This document shows, piece by piece, positions 23,226-33,041 of a stretch of DNA of 40,185 nucleotides (within the stretch, counting starts at the first letter, position 1; the number at the start of each line of letters is the position of its first letter). The stretch comes from SZUA-448 sp964602475. Lineage in GTDB: Bacteria > Bacillota > Clostridia > Lachnospirales > Lachnospiraceae. The stretch covers positions 1 through 40,185 of the forward strand of contig CAZRRN010000027.1 in the NCBI GenBank assembly GCA_964602475.1. Reading direction: 5' to 3'. Made by a program: the position numbers and the translations under genes. The notes under the pieces are model-generated. The model was not told the origin of the DNA. It was given only the letters and a program-made list of their open reading frames with translations, and searched no databases.

Positions 23226-24356
23226 ATGAAAAGATATCATGAAAAGAACCGGAAACGGTTTCAATATTGGTTTTGCATAATCAGCCTTCTGTTTGCTGTT
23301 TTATTAACTGCCTGTTCTTTACGGCAACCGGAGATTTCGGAGTTTGCCGAAGGGTTATCTGAAAAAGCGGAGCATCTGATGAATGGGGTTGAAGCACTGT
23401 CCCCTACGGCCATGCCGACAAGCACCCCACTTCCGACGAATTCCCCGACACCTGTTCCGACGAATACGCCGACGCCGACTCCGACGAATACACCGACCCC
23501 AACGCCAACGAGTACACCGACGCCGACTCCGGTAATAGATACCTATGCAAAGGATGGAGAGTATTCCTCTGTTCCTACATTTACCGGAAAGGCTTATATT
23601 ATTGTCGATGCGGACACAGGTGAGGTGATTCTTGCGAAGAATGCTGCGGAACGTCTCTATCCTGCAAGTACGATTAAAATGCTGACGGCGCTGACGGCAC
23701 TTGACCATGCGGATCTAGCCAATGTGCTCACTGCAAAAAGTGAGGTTCTTTCTGCAATTGCATCGGATGCAGTGCAGTATGGAGCAGTACCGGGGATGAC
23801 CTATTCACTTGAGGTTTGGCTGAACCTGCTATTAATTTCTTCTTATGCCGATGCAGCGGACACTATTGCGGAGGAGACTGCCGGAAGTGTTGAACAGTTT
23901 GTGGAATACATGAATCAGAAAGCCGTGGAACTTGGGATGCTGTCTACCCATGTGGATAATGCGATCGGTCTGGACATCGGAAATGATTTCACAGGGATGT
24001 ATTCAACAGCAGACGATATAGCAAAGCTTGCCTGTGCAATGATGAAAAATTCGGCACTTGCTTCCATCGTTGCAAAAAAAGAGTATACAGTTCCTGACTG
24101 CACGGCACTTGCAGGGCGGACGATTGAAAGTACAAATTATTACTATACCAGAAGCGAGACATATCACAGCGATCTCTTTAAGGCAGTCGGAACCAAGAGC
24201 GGTATGACAGAAGCGGCAGGCTACTGCTATGTTGCGACGGTTGTCAATGAAGATGGGAGAAAATACATCTGCTGTTATTTTGGTGCCAGACAGAAATCAG
24301 TTCTGTTTACCGAGATGACTGCACTTCTGGAATATGTATACCAAAGATTTGATTAA
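23226..24356 (+). CDS. Penicillin-binding-protein-like lipoprotein (S11 D-Ala-D-Ala carboxypeptidase family)
   Basis: The 376-residue protein has a lipoprotein signal (lipidated Cys30 in LLTAC), then a Thr-Pro linker (about 60-103) that would span the cell wall, then an S11 peptidase domain. The SxxK motif STIK (Ser148, Lys151) and the KTG-like KSG (Lys324-Gly326) are present. The SxN motif, normally SGN or SAN followed by Asp-Ala, reads SYA (206-208), so the catalytic-site Asn is missing. It may trim peptidoglycan stem peptides less efficiently, or bind without cleaving. ATG 23226 has GGAG at 23217-23220. It forms a run with the BspA-like lipoprotein downstream. Confidence 0.85.
   Translation: MKRYHEKNRKRFQYWFCIISLLFAVLLTACSLRQPEISEFAEGLSEKAEHLMNGVEALSPTAMPTSTPLPTNSPTPVPTNTPTPTPTNTPTPTPTSTPTPTPVIDTYAKDGEYSSVPTFTGKAYIIVDADTGEVILAKNAAERLYPASTIKMLTALTALDHADLANVLTAKSEVLSAIASDAVQYGAVPGMTYSLEVWLNLLLISSYADAADTIAEETAGSVEQFVEYMNQKAVELGMLSTHVDNAIGLDIGNDFTGMYSTADDIAKLACAMMKNSALASIVAKKEYTVPDCTALAGRTIESTNYYYTRSETYHSDLFKAVGTKSGMTEAAGYCYVATVVNEDGRKYICCYFGARQKSVLFTEMTALLEYVYQRFD
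23433..23528 (+). repeat. Four 24-bp repeats encoding a Thr-Pro linker
   Basis: Four contiguous 24-base units (23433, 23457, 23481, 23505) each encode PT[N/S][S/T]PTP[V/T]. They form the wall-spanning linker of the lipoprotein. The unit number probably varies between strains. Confidence 0.85.
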
Positions 24357-24402
24357 CCGACATGCTCTTCACGGAAACCGGAACGAAAGGAGGACGCAAC
24401 CG

Positions 24403-26286
24403 ATGCAGCCTGATGTCAAACTACGAAGAAAACTTGTTTTATGTGCAGCTGTTCTGCTGCTCCTTTTCCTTTGCGGCTGTACAAAAGAATACATGGAGTA
24501 CTATTACTATGGAATTGATGCGACTCCGACCCCGACAGCAGCACTTGTGCGTGCGACTCCGACTCCTTCCGAGTCCGGACGTTATATTGTAACACATTCG
24601 AAGAGCTATATTTATACCGGCACGGTTTCAGAAAATGTTAAAAGGGATGTTACTATGTACTTTGACATTTATTCCGATAATACTGCATCGCTGGTCGATG
24701 TGGAGGATAAAGACAATCTTGGAAAGCTCGAAGTACCGAAGACTATTGAGAACGGAACAGTGATGGTGACAGAAATCGATGATTATGCCTTTTATAATGT
24801 CAAGTCAATGAAATCCATCAGCTTTCCGGTAACAATCACCTCCGTCGGAATGAAGACACTGACAGAAACAAAATGGTATCAGTCTTCAGAGGATGATTAT
24901 CTGGTAATCGGAGACGGAATTCTGATTAAATCTTCTGCAAAAGCAAGCGGCGGTAAGCTGACCTTAAAGGTCGGTATCAAATACATAAAAGAGGATGTTT
25001 TTGCCGGAAGAAAAGATATAATGCAAGTAATACTGCCGGACTCGTTACTGGAAATCGGTGAGAGAGCCTTTCAAAAATGCAGCTACCTCTGTGAAATAAA
25101 TTTTCCGGATCACCTGAAGGTAATTGGTGATAATGCTTTTTTTAACTGTGCTTTTTTAGCTGCAATTACCGTTCCTGCGTCAGTAGAATCGATTAACGAC
25201 GGAGCATTTACAAAATGTCTGTTATTATCATCGGTAACACTGACCGAGGGTCTTAGGAAAATCGGAGAAAGCGCTTTTCTCGAATGCACAAACCTTAAAA
25301 CAGTAGCACTTCCCTCATCCCTTGAATTTATCGGAGCGATGGCATTTCAGAATTCCGGATTGTCCTCGGTTACCTTCGGGGATTACAGTCAGCTGGTAAA
25401 GATCGGAGCACTGGCTTTTGAAAATACAGAATGGTTTAACTTATTAAATAGAATAGAAGTAAAAACTTTATCACAAGGCTATAAATATTTTATCCCATCC
25501 ACGAAGTACTATACCTGTGGGAAGAATAACTGTATTTTACTGAAAGCACCTGTATCTGCATACTCAGCGGACACGCTTGACCAGATACAGGCTCCGAAGG
25601 GTGTAACTTCTGTTTATTCAGGAGCATTTACAGCAAAGGAGATTAAAGTTTTTGTGTTTGCGGATGGCATTACAGCTATCGAGAGTCTCGGAGAAACACA
25701 GGCTGTAAGAAGTGTGATAATTCCAAAGACTGTTACAGAAATAAAAGAAGATGCTTTCAGAAATACCTCGGTTCAGCTTCTGTCATTTCAGGAAGGCAGC
25801 AGCTTATACCGGATTGGAAAAAATGCATTTCGGGACTCCGATCTTTATGAAATTTCTGTTCCTGCTTCTGTCGGAGTGATTGATTACGGAGCATTCCGTG
25901 GCTGTACAGAATTGAATGCAGTTACATTAAATACCGGGCTGACCGAGATTGGAAGCTATGCGTTTGAACGCTGCAGCGGGCTTGTTACGCTGAAGCTTCC
26001 AAAGACGTTAACCAAAATCGGAGCATATGTATTTTCCGGCTGTACCGGACTGACAGGAATTATTATACCAAAGGCAGTTACGCAGGTCGGAAATGCAGCA
26101 TTTAATGGTTGTAAGGCTCTGAACAAAGTGGTAATCACTGGTCAGAATACTGTCTTATCGGATGATACGACGGATAACGCATTTTCCGGCTGTACCAAGG
26201 AATTAAAACTGTATATTCCGGAAAACTCAGTAAATATAAACTATTTAAATAAACTGAACATCACATATGGATATGTTCAGGAATAA
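24403..26286 (+). CDS. BspA-like leucine-rich-repeat surface lipoprotein
   Basis: The 627-residue protein has a lipoprotein signal (lipidated Cys26 in LCGC), a short TPTP linker, then LRR_5/BspA repeats. The repeat pattern is a hydrophobic strand, 'IG..AF..C..L', then 'V.LP' or 'V.IP'; it is clear at residues ~120-330 and ~440-600. A segment of about 80 residues near 335-415 breaks the repeat and may be an inserted loop. Such proteins bind host or community ligands at the surface; the ligand is unknown. ATG 24403 is chosen because AAAGGAGG (24386-24393) lies 9 bases upstream; an ATG at 24334 overlaps the previous gene and would bury the signal peptide. Confidence 0.88.
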   Translation: MQPDVKLRRKLVLCAAVLLLLFLCGCTKEYMEYYYYGIDATPTPTAALVRATPTPSESGRYIVTHSKSYIYTGTVSENVKRDVTMYFDIYSDNTASLVDVEDKDNLGKLEVPKTIENGTVMVTEIDDYAFYNVKSMKSISFPVTITSVGMKTLTETKWYQSSEDDYLVIGDGILIKSSAKASGGKLTLKVGIKYIKEDVFAGRKDIMQVILPDSLLEIGERAFQKCSYLCEINFPDHLKVIGDNAFFNCAFLAAITVPASVESINDGAFTKCLLLSSVTLTEGLRKIGESAFLECTNLKTVALPSSLEFIGAMAFQNSGLSSVTFGDYSQLVKIGALAFENTEWFNLLNRIEVKTLSQGYKYFIPSTKYYTCGKNNCILLKAPVSAYSADTLDQIQAPKGVTSVYSGAFTAKEIKVFVFADGITAIESLGETQAVRSVIIPKTVTEIKEDAFRNTSVQLLSFQEGSSLYRIGKNAFRDSDLYEISVPASVGVIDYGAFRGCTELNAVTLNTGLTEIGSYAFERCSGLVTLKLPKTLTKIGAYVFSGCTGLTGIIIPKAVTQVGNAAFNGCKALNKVVITGQNTVLSDDTTDNAFSGCTKELKLYIPENSVNINYLNKLNITYGYVQE

Positions 26287-26312
26287 GGATAGAATTAACG
26301 GAGGAAATAAAA

Positions 26313-26990
26313 ATGATAACAGAACAACAGATTAAAGAAGAAATCTGTGCAATCGGTAAGCGGATTTACGACAGAGGTATGGTTGCCTCAAATGACGGCA
26401 ACATTTCTGTAAAGATCAGTGATGACGTATATTTATGTACGCCGACCGGAGTCAGCAAGGGCTTTATGACACCGGAATATATCTGTAAGGTGGATGGTAA
26501 AGGAAATGTGCTTGAAGCAAACGAAGGCTTTCGTCCGTCTTCCGAGATTAAAATGCATATGCGTGTTTACCAGAAGCGCCCGGATGTCCGTTCGGTGGTG
26601 CATGCTCACCCGATTTATGCTACCAGCTTTGCGATTGCAGGGATTCCGCTGACACAGCCGATAATGCCGGAAGCTGTTATTTCGCTGGGTGCTGTACCGC
26701 TTGCAAAATACGGAACTCCTTCCACGGAAGAGATACCGGATGCAATTGAACCGTATCTGCAGAGCTACGATGCAGTACTGCTTGCAAATCATGGTGCTTT
26801 GTCGTTTTCCGATACCCTGCTGAATGCATACCACAAGATGGAATCTCTGGAGTTCTATGCGCAGCTTCTGTTTAATGCAAGAATGCTTGGCGGACCGAAG
26901 GAATTTACGGAGGATCAGGTGAAAACACTGTACGGAATCCGGAAGAAATTCGGTATGACCGGAAAGCATCCGGCTGATCTGACGGAATGA
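26313..26990 (+). CDS. Class II aldolase, L-fuculose-phosphate aldolase-like
   Basis: The 225-residue zinc aldolase of the class II/adducin family would split a ketose 1-phosphate such as L-fuculose-1-P into dihydroxyacetone phosphate and L-lactaldehyde. Zinc ligands are His97 and His99 in VVHAHPIYAT and His160 in ANHGAL; the catalytic Glu78 lies in SSEIKMH. SNDGNISVK is the phosphate-binding loop. GGAGG (26300-26304) lies 8 bases before ATG 26313. A rhamnulokinase at 34647 is the only nearby sugar-pathway partner, so rhamnulose-1-P is also possible. The exact substrate cannot be fixed from sequence. Confidence 0.85.
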   Translation: MITEQQIKEEICAIGKRIYDRGMVASNDGNISVKISDDVYLCTPTGVSKGFMTPEYICKVDGKGNVLEANEGFRPSSEIKMHMRVYQKRPDVRSVVHAHPIYATSFAIAGIPLTQPIMPEAVISLGAVPLAKYGTPSTEEIPDAIEPYLQSYDAVLLANHGALSFSDTLLNAYHKMESLEFYAQLLFNARMLGGPKEFTEDQVKTLYGIRKKFGMTGKHPADLTE

Positions 26991-27036
26991 ACAAAGCAGA
27001 CTGCTAAATGTCATGGGGAAAGAGTAAGAGGTAAAT

Positions 27037-28086
27037 ATGAAATATGTGAAAACAGCCGTTGTTCTTTTCACAGCGGCTCTTTTGCTGAATGGATGTGCGC
27101 TGCTGCCGGCAGAGGAAGAATTCCGCAAGGTTCCTGTATTTGTGAATTATGAAGCGGAAGAGTATACCTATGTTACGGTTCAGCAGGGCGATCTGCAGAC
27201 CAAAAAAATGATTGCATCCGTTTGTGTTCCGGCGCAGGAGGAAAGCTACTGTTTCGGGATCAGCCGGATTGCATACGGAGCGGTCAATGTGCAGGTGGGG
27301 GATACTGTACAGACAGGGGAGCTGCTGGCGGAGCTGGATATGGAAGATATCGAAGAAAACCTGCGTCAGTATAAAACAGAGCTTCATCTGGCAGATGCAC
27401 GAATCGGTTATCTGAACAGTCTGCAGGAAGTTAACACAGAGCTTATAAAGCTTCATAAAGGAGATTCTGAAGAGTCCTTTTATACCACAGCAGCAGATGA
27501 ATACAGACTGGAACTGCTACAGCTGGATAATACGGTCAGCCTGCTGAAGCTGAAGCTGGAAGAACTGACAGAGCAATGTGAAAAACGCCGGATTTATGCG
27601 GAAATGGATGGAGTCGTGACTTATCTCGCGGATTACAAAGAGGGAGATGTATCTAACCGAAGGGAAACCTTTGTAACCGTGAGTGACAGCACGATGGCAT
27701 TTGTTGCAGAAACAACGGAATGGATGTATCTTCCGGAAGGGGAAGAGGTTGCCATGACAATCAACGGCAGTGCTTATACCGGAATTGTTACCGGAATGAC
27801 TGAGGGATGGGATGGGAAAATGAATGTATCTGTGGAACTGATTCCGGGTTCTGCGGAAAGCTTTCCTCAGGGAACGCGTGCTACGCTGACGGTGATTACT
27901 GCCGAACGAAGAAATGTTCTGTATCTTCCGAAGATGGTTGTAACCTCTGCCGGAGATGAAAGTATTGTTTATGTCGAAGAGGATGGCGTTCGCCGTGTCA
28001 GGACGGTTGTGACCGGATTTGAATCAGACAGTAAGATTGAAATAATGAGTGGATTAAAGCTCGGGGATCTGGTTATCAAGGAATAA
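27037..28086 (+). CDS. Lipoprotein membrane-fusion adaptor (HlyD/RND-type) of an ABC exporter
   Basis: The 349-residue lipoprotein (lipidated Cys20 in LLNGC) would sit outside the membrane and connect to the FtsX-type permease downstream. A lipoyl/barrel-sandwich half near 55-100 (VQVGDTVQTGELLAELD) is followed by a coiled-coil hairpin (~105-185). The second lipoyl half is YAEMDGVVTYLADYKEGD, and a beta-barrel plus C-terminal domain (VTGFESDSKIEIMSGLKLGD) follow. AAGAGG at 27026-27031 precedes the ATG. It is the first gene of a five-gene export cassette. Confidence 0.82.
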   Translation: MKYVKTAVVLFTAALLLNGCALLPAEEEFRKVPVFVNYEAEEYTYVTVQQGDLQTKKMIASVCVPAQEESYCFGISRIAYGAVNVQVGDTVQTGELLAELDMEDIEENLRQYKTELHLADARIGYLNSLQEVNTELIKLHKGDSEESFYTTAADEYRLELLQLDNTVSLLKLKLEELTEQCEKRRIYAEMDGVVTYLADYKEGDVSNRRETFVTVSDSTMAFVAETTEWMYLPEGEEVAMTINGSAYTGIVTGMTEGWDGKMNVSVELIPGSAESFPQGTRATLTVITAERRNVLYLPKMVVTSAGDESIVYVEEDGVRRVRTVVTGFESDSKIEIMSGLKLGDLVIKE

Positions 28087-28117
28087 ACAGCTGCAGATTT
28101 ACCGTATGGAGGAGCAT

Positions 28118-30175
28118 TTGAAAAAGCTAGTATTAAATTTATTCATCCTGTGTACCGTTCTTCTATGTGCCTGCGGCAGAGGTGAGGAAACATTTATTCC
28201 GGAACTGAAAGAACCGGCGGATGCAAAGCAGGAGGTTCAGCAGGCAGTCTTCCGCAGATTGTATGATGTTTCGATTCAGGATGCCGGTGTTGTGACAGCA
28301 TCGAAGACACTGCGGTCGATTCGAAGCGGTGTCGTTGCGGAAATCTATGTTAATTTTGGAGATACGGTAGCCGAAGGTCAGCTGATTCTTCGGCTTGATG
28401 ACAGTGAGGATCTTGCAGCCATTCATGACGCGGAGGAGCAGCTGTCCGAATATATTGAAAAAAGCGGGATAGAAAAGCGGGTTTTAAATGACCGGATTCA
28501 AATGAAGCAGTACGAGGCTGAACATAGTACCGGAAAAGCGAAGAGCAGTGCAGAACTTGAACTGAAAGCGCTGAAACTTTCAGAGACGTATCTTCGTCTT
28601 GTTGAGGAAACAGAGCTTGAGGAGCTTCAAGGGGAACTTGAAGAACGAAAGAATGCATACGGAAACTATGAGCTGTATGCGGACACGTCGGGTACGGTTG
28701 TATATCTTTCCTGTGCGGCAGGAGACGAGATACAGAAAAACGAAACACTGTTCGTACTTGCCGACGCGTCGAAGAAGTATATAGAAACTTCATATATCAG
28801 TGAAAGCCGGCTTGCCGGTTATGATGCCGTTTATGCGCGCATCGGGTCGGAACAGCATTCATTGGTGTATGAACCTCTGACGGAAGCGGAAAGTAAAGCG
28901 CTGATTTATGCAGGAGGCGGACTGGTGACTCATTTTGTACCGGTAGAGGGGTGTGAAGCCATAACTGCTGGAGAGTATTGTGCGCTGATATTTATATCAA
29001 ATGACAGAGGAACGGTAATGACGGTGCCGCAGACTGCGCTTGGAAGCAATGAAGATGGCAGCTATGTTATGGTTTTAAAGGAGAATGAAAAGGTTTATCG
29101 TCCCGTAGTTACGGGACAGACCAGCGGAGGATACACAGAAATCACTGAGGGACTGGCGGAAGGAGAAAGTGTTCTGTTATTGACAGATTCTTCCGTAGAC
29201 AGCGTGGCGGAGGACACCCTTAAGCTGTCGGCTGTTACGACGGGGGATTTGTCTGAGGAGGTTAGTCTGTCGGGAGCAACGGTACGGTATTCAGACAACA
29301 AAGAGGTATTCTATGAAGGGTACGCAGGGCAGGTAACCGAACGGTATAAATCACAGTATGAAGCGGTTTCTGAGGGAGAGCTTTTGCTGTCTGTATCGCT
29401 TTCATCAGATCCAATCGAGCTTCTTGAGGCCGAAATCGTTTTACAGAAGGCGGAAGTGGCTTTGAAGAAGGAAACAGAAAAACGACAGAAGGAAATCGAA
29501 CAGGTCGGAATCGGCGATGAATACGAAGGAATTGAAGAACTGATTGCTCTGCAGAGAGATCTGCTTACGATTGAATTAAACCAGTACGTAAAAGAGGAAG
29601 AAAAAACAATATCGGTTTTAAGGGAAACCTATGAACGCCTGGAAGGAAGCAAGGGAACCATTATGGTGACGGCACCCTGCAGTGGATTTCTGCTGTATGT
29701 GGCTGATTACACCTCGGGAGATGCGATAGCAGAGGGCGCCTATGTGGCAACCATTATTGAAGATCCGGCGCCGGTGCTGAAGGTGAAGGATACTCTTGGG
29801 GTTCTAAGATATAATTCCGAGGTGACCATTGTGAATGGGCGGGATTCAGAGCAGACCGTGACGGGCAGGGTGATCTGCGCAGCGGATGTGGTGCCTGTGG
29901 GACTGTGGGATCAGACTGCGATAATTCTTGCTGACGAAACACTTGAAACCAGAAGTTTTAATATTAATTATACGGTTAAGGCGGAAAAGCTGAAGCTAAA
30001 GGATCTGACCCTGATTGACCTCGCACTGCTGACTGAAGCGGACGGGATGTATTCTGCCCGCGTATACGAGAACGGAGCAGTTTATACACAATATGTGTCT
30101 GTCGGTAAATGTTTAGACGGACTGGCATGGATCCTAAAGGGACTGGAACCGGGACAGCATCTAGTAACACAATAG
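28118..30175 (+). CDS. Double adaptor lipoprotein: two fused HlyD-like modules
   Basis: The 685-residue lipoprotein carries two adaptor units in tandem. The first (about 45-365) has a lipoyl half SGVVAEIYVNFGDTVAEGQ, a coiled coil, and a return half GTVVYLSCAAGDEI. The second (about 375-685) has a degenerate lipoyl half, a coiled coil (~435-530), then CSGFLLYVADYTSGDAI and a C-terminal GLEPGQH. I chose TTG 28118 because GGAGGAG (28108-28114) precedes it and the product then starts MKKLVLNLFI, a classic lipoprotein signal with Cys19 in LLCAC. ATG 28106 overlaps that ribosome-binding site. With the preceding gene this gives three adaptor modules for one permease. Confidence 0.8.
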   Translation: MKKLVLNLFILCTVLLCACGRGEETFIPELKEPADAKQEVQQAVFRRLYDVSIQDAGVVTASKTLRSIRSGVVAEIYVNFGDTVAEGQLILRLDDSEDLAAIHDAEEQLSEYIEKSGIEKRVLNDRIQMKQYEAEHSTGKAKSSAELELKALKLSETYLRLVEETELEELQGELEERKNAYGNYELYADTSGTVVYLSCAAGDEIQKNETLFVLADASKKYIETSYISESRLAGYDAVYARIGSEQHSLVYEPLTEAESKALIYAGGGLVTHFVPVEGCEAITAGEYCALIFISNDRGTVMTVPQTALGSNEDGSYVMVLKENEKVYRPVVTGQTSGGYTEITEGLAEGESVLLLTDSSVDSVAEDTLKLSAVTTGDLSEEVSLSGATVRYSDNKEVFYEGYAGQVTERYKSQYEAVSEGELLLSVSLSSDPIELLEAEIVLQKAEVALKKETEKRQKEIEQVGIGDEYEGIEELIALQRDLLTIELNQYVKEEEKTISVLRETYERLEGSKGTIMVTAPCSGFLLYVADYTSGDAIAEGAYVATIIEDPAPVLKVKDTLGVLRYNSEVTIVNGRDSEQTVTGRVICAADVVPVGLWDQTAIILADETLETRSFNINYTVKAEKLKLKDLTLIDLALLTEADGMYSARVYENGAVYTQYVSVGKCLDGLAWILKGLEPGQHLVTQ

Positions 30176-30199
30176 TAATCGGGAGCATGGGGAGAAGAA

Positions 30200-33019
30200 A
30201 TGCTGACATTTGTTATTCAAAAACTGATACATAAAAAATGGCTGGTCATTTGTCTTTTGATCGGTAATGTTCTTATGGTTGCTATTGCCTGCAGTAATCC
30301 GATGTATATGAACGCGGCTCTTCAGAAAATGCTGACAAGAAACCTGAGCAGTTATCTTGAAACAACAAATCGTTATCCCGGTGCAGTTACTGCAGCGGTA
30401 ACCTGTCTTAAGGGAAATGAGGAGTCCATTTCCTCTGAACTTTTTCAAAATCCGGATCTTCTTCCGGAGAAGATAAAAAGCATGATTTCGGTACCTCTGC
30501 TGCAGGAAATTACTTACCGTGCAACCAAAATACGTACCTTTGTACCAGATATCAAGCGAAAAGATGATTATGCAGATAAGAAAGCATCCGTTGGAACACT
30601 GTCAGGGCTGTCAGAACATGTTACCGTGACCTCCGGCTCCTATTATCGTTCAGAACCGGATGAAGAAGGGATTATCGACTGCATCGTAAGTCAGAAGGCT
30701 TTGATTCAGATGAACATTCTTCTGGATGAAGTTGTGACGGTAAAGGAGCTGTATGATACGGACGGGGAAGCCCTGCGTCTCAGAGTGACAGGGGTATTTG
30801 AAGCATCAGATCTCTCTGATGTCTACTGGGCAACTACTCCAAGTGCATACGGAAGGGTGTTCTTTATTGATGAAGCTCTGTTTCGGGAACATGTCTATGA
30901 GGTACCGGAAAATGAAATCATTTATACTTCACAATATATGCTTCTTTTCGACTATGAGCAAATAAAAACCTCGCAGGTGGAAGAGCTTCTTGCTGCCGGA
31001 AATGACATCAAGACGGAAGCGGACCGGATGGGAGCGACGACGGGAAGTGTCAACTTTACATCGGCTCTGGAGAATTATCTTGCAAACGAAAACAATGTCA
31101 GAACAACAATGTGGATTCTTCAGGTTCCCGTTTATATCCTGCTTGCAGCGTTTATTTTTATGGTTTCCAGGCAGATGCTTGAGATGGAACAGAATGAGAT
31201 TGCAATGCTGAAAAGCCGTGGTGTCAGCAAGGGACAGATTGTATCGGTATATGTGGTGCAGAGTACAGTAATTTCTGCAGTGAGCATGGTAATCGGAATT
31301 CCCGGAGCATGGCTGCTTTGCAGGGTTCTTGGAGCAACCAATACCTTTATGGAATTTGTGGGAAGACGGGCGCTGCAGCTGCAGGTTACGGGAGAAACAA
31401 TCCTGTATGGACTTCTTTGTGCTGCATTTTCCATTCTGGTGATGACGGTTCCTGCACTGAACTATGCCGGAGTAACGATTATTGAGCATAAGCAGCGTCT
31501 TAGAAGAAACGGGACACCTCTGTGGCAGAAGCTATATCTGGACGTAATACTGTTTGTTTTATCGCTGTATGAATATTATAATTTTTCCGGTCAGACCGAT
31601 CAGATTGCCGAACGGATTGCAGCCGGTGAATCGCTGGACCCGATGATTTATTTTTGCTCTTCGCTTTTTATTTTCAGTGCGGGGCTGCTTGCACTGCGCA
31701 TTTTCCCTTTGATTACCGGGCTTGTATACCGAATCGGAAGAAAGTACTGGAGACCTGCGGCGTATGCTTCCTTTCTTCATATTCTGCGTACCAGAAAAAA
31801 ACAGGGCTTTATTTCAGTATTTTTAATTCTAACGATAGCAATGGGAATTCTGAATGCCGGAATTGCAAGAACCATTAATAAAAACGTAGAAGAGAGTCTT
31901 AGCTATGAAACAGGAGCGGACGTTGTCATAAAAGAAAAATGGGACGATAACAGTATGGCGCTTTCCTCCAATCCGGGGATGAAGCTGATGTACTATGAAC
32001 CGGAATTTTCACGTTATGAAGCATTGACCGAAGCAGAACAGATCACCCGGGTTTTCCGTGATGATAAAACAACATTGTACATAAACTCCAGGGAAATAAC
32101 AGGTATTGAGCTTCTGGCGGTGAATACAAAAGAATTCGGACTTACGGCAAATATGAAGGACGGAGTGCTTGAGGAGCACTTTTATTCCTATTTGAATCTG
32201 ATGGCGGACGATTCACATTCCATTCTGGTATCGCAGAACTTTGCGGATAATTTCGGGATTAAGGTCGGAGACACCTTGCGGTATACGGGAAACAGCGGCG
32301 GAACTTCAACCGGTGTTGTTGCAGGCTTTGTAAATGCATGGCCCACCTATATCGGACAGACGACTACCGTCGGAAGTGACGGGGTTGAACAGACAACAGA
32401 GCGATATCTGATTGTTGCACATTTCGGACAGATTCAGAGTGATTACGGGATTCTGCCATACGAGGTATGGATTAAGGTCGAAGGCTCAACACAGTTTATC
32501 TATGATTTTATAACAGAACAGAACATTGTCACATCCAAATTTCAGGATACGAGAGCGCTGCTGGTGGAAGCACGCAATGATACCGTTTATCAGGTCACGA
32601 ACGGACTGCTGACCATTAATTTTATGGTAACACTGATACTTTGTGCGGTCGGATTTCTGATTTACTGGATTCTTTCAATCCGTTTGAGGGAGTTGTTGTT
32701 TGGTGTTTACCGGGCAATGGGAATGTCGATGAAGGAAATCATCGGAATGCTTTTAAATGAACATTTCTTCCTTTCCTTCTTGTCGATTGCTAGCGGAACA
32801 CTGATTGGGTGCATTGCAACAAAGCTGTTTGTTCCGTTAATTGAGATTGCATACAGGGTTACAGCCCAGACACTTCCGATTGAAGTATTGATTGAACGTT
32901 CGGATGCCATACGTCTGGCGGCGGTGATTTCCGGAATGCTGTTATTCTGTATTATTATACTTGGGATTCTGATATCAAAGATCAAGATTGCACAGGCACT
33001 GAAGCTTGGAGAAGAGTAA
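30200..33019 (+). CDS. FtsX/MacB-type ABC permease, double-length
   Basis: The 939-residue permease has an N-terminal membrane helix (about 12-33) and a large outside domain. A first FtsX three-helix domain follows (about 297-420), with IAMLKSRGVSKGQIV as its coupling segment. Two more helices lie at about 445-515, another single helix at about 535-556 and a second outside domain after it. The second FtsX domain (about 798-935) contains ELLFGVYRAMGMSMKEII. It therefore fuses two permease halves and should pair with the two different ATPases downstream. The ATG follows GGGGAG (30189-30194) by 5 bases. Exported lipids, peptides or lipoproteins are possible cargo. Confidence 0.85.
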   Translation: MLTFVIQKLIHKKWLVICLLIGNVLMVAIACSNPMYMNAALQKMLTRNLSSYLETTNRYPGAVTAAVTCLKGNEESISSELFQNPDLLPEKIKSMISVPLLQEITYRATKIRTFVPDIKRKDDYADKKASVGTLSGLSEHVTVTSGSYYRSEPDEEGIIDCIVSQKALIQMNILLDEVVTVKELYDTDGEALRLRVTGVFEASDLSDVYWATTPSAYGRVFFIDEALFREHVYEVPENEIIYTSQYMLLFDYEQIKTSQVEELLAAGNDIKTEADRMGATTGSVNFTSALENYLANENNVRTTMWILQVPVYILLAAFIFMVSRQMLEMEQNEIAMLKSRGVSKGQIVSVYVVQSTVISAVSMVIGIPGAWLLCRVLGATNTFMEFVGRRALQLQVTGETILYGLLCAAFSILVMTVPALNYAGVTIIEHKQRLRRNGTPLWQKLYLDVILFVLSLYEYYNFSGQTDQIAERIAAGESLDPMIYFCSSLFIFSAGLLALRIFPLITGLVYRIGRKYWRPAAYASFLHILRTRKKQGFISVFLILTIAMGILNAGIARTINKNVEESLSYETGADVVIKEKWDDNSMALSSNPGMKLMYYEPEFSRYEALTEAEQITRVFRDDKTTLYINSREITGIELLAVNTKEFGLTANMKDGVLEEHFYSYLNLMADDSHSILVSQNFADNFGIKVGDTLRYTGNSGGTSTGVVAGFVNAWPTYIGQTTTVGSDGVEQTTERYLIVAHFGQIQSDYGILPYEVWIKVEGSTQFIYDFITEQNIVTSKFQDTRALLVEARNDTVYQVTNGLLTINFMVTLILCAVGFLIYWILSIRLRELLFGVYRAMGMSMKEIIGMLLNEHFFLSFLSIASGTLIGCIATKLFVPLIEIAYRVTAQTLPIEVLIERSDAIRLAAVISGMLLFCIIILGILISKIKIAQALKLGEE

Positions 33020-33041
33020 AGCGGCTCGGAAAGGAAGAACG

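Noticed and set aside
23433..23528. 24-bp repeats as a CRISPR or mobile-element signature
   Set aside because: They are in frame, lack spacers and encode a Thr-Pro linker in a lipoprotein.
33006..33041. N-terminal extension of the first ATPase from TTG 33006
   Set aside because: It overlaps the permease end without a ribosome-binding site, while ATG 33042 has AAGGA at good spacing and gives a normal ATPase start.
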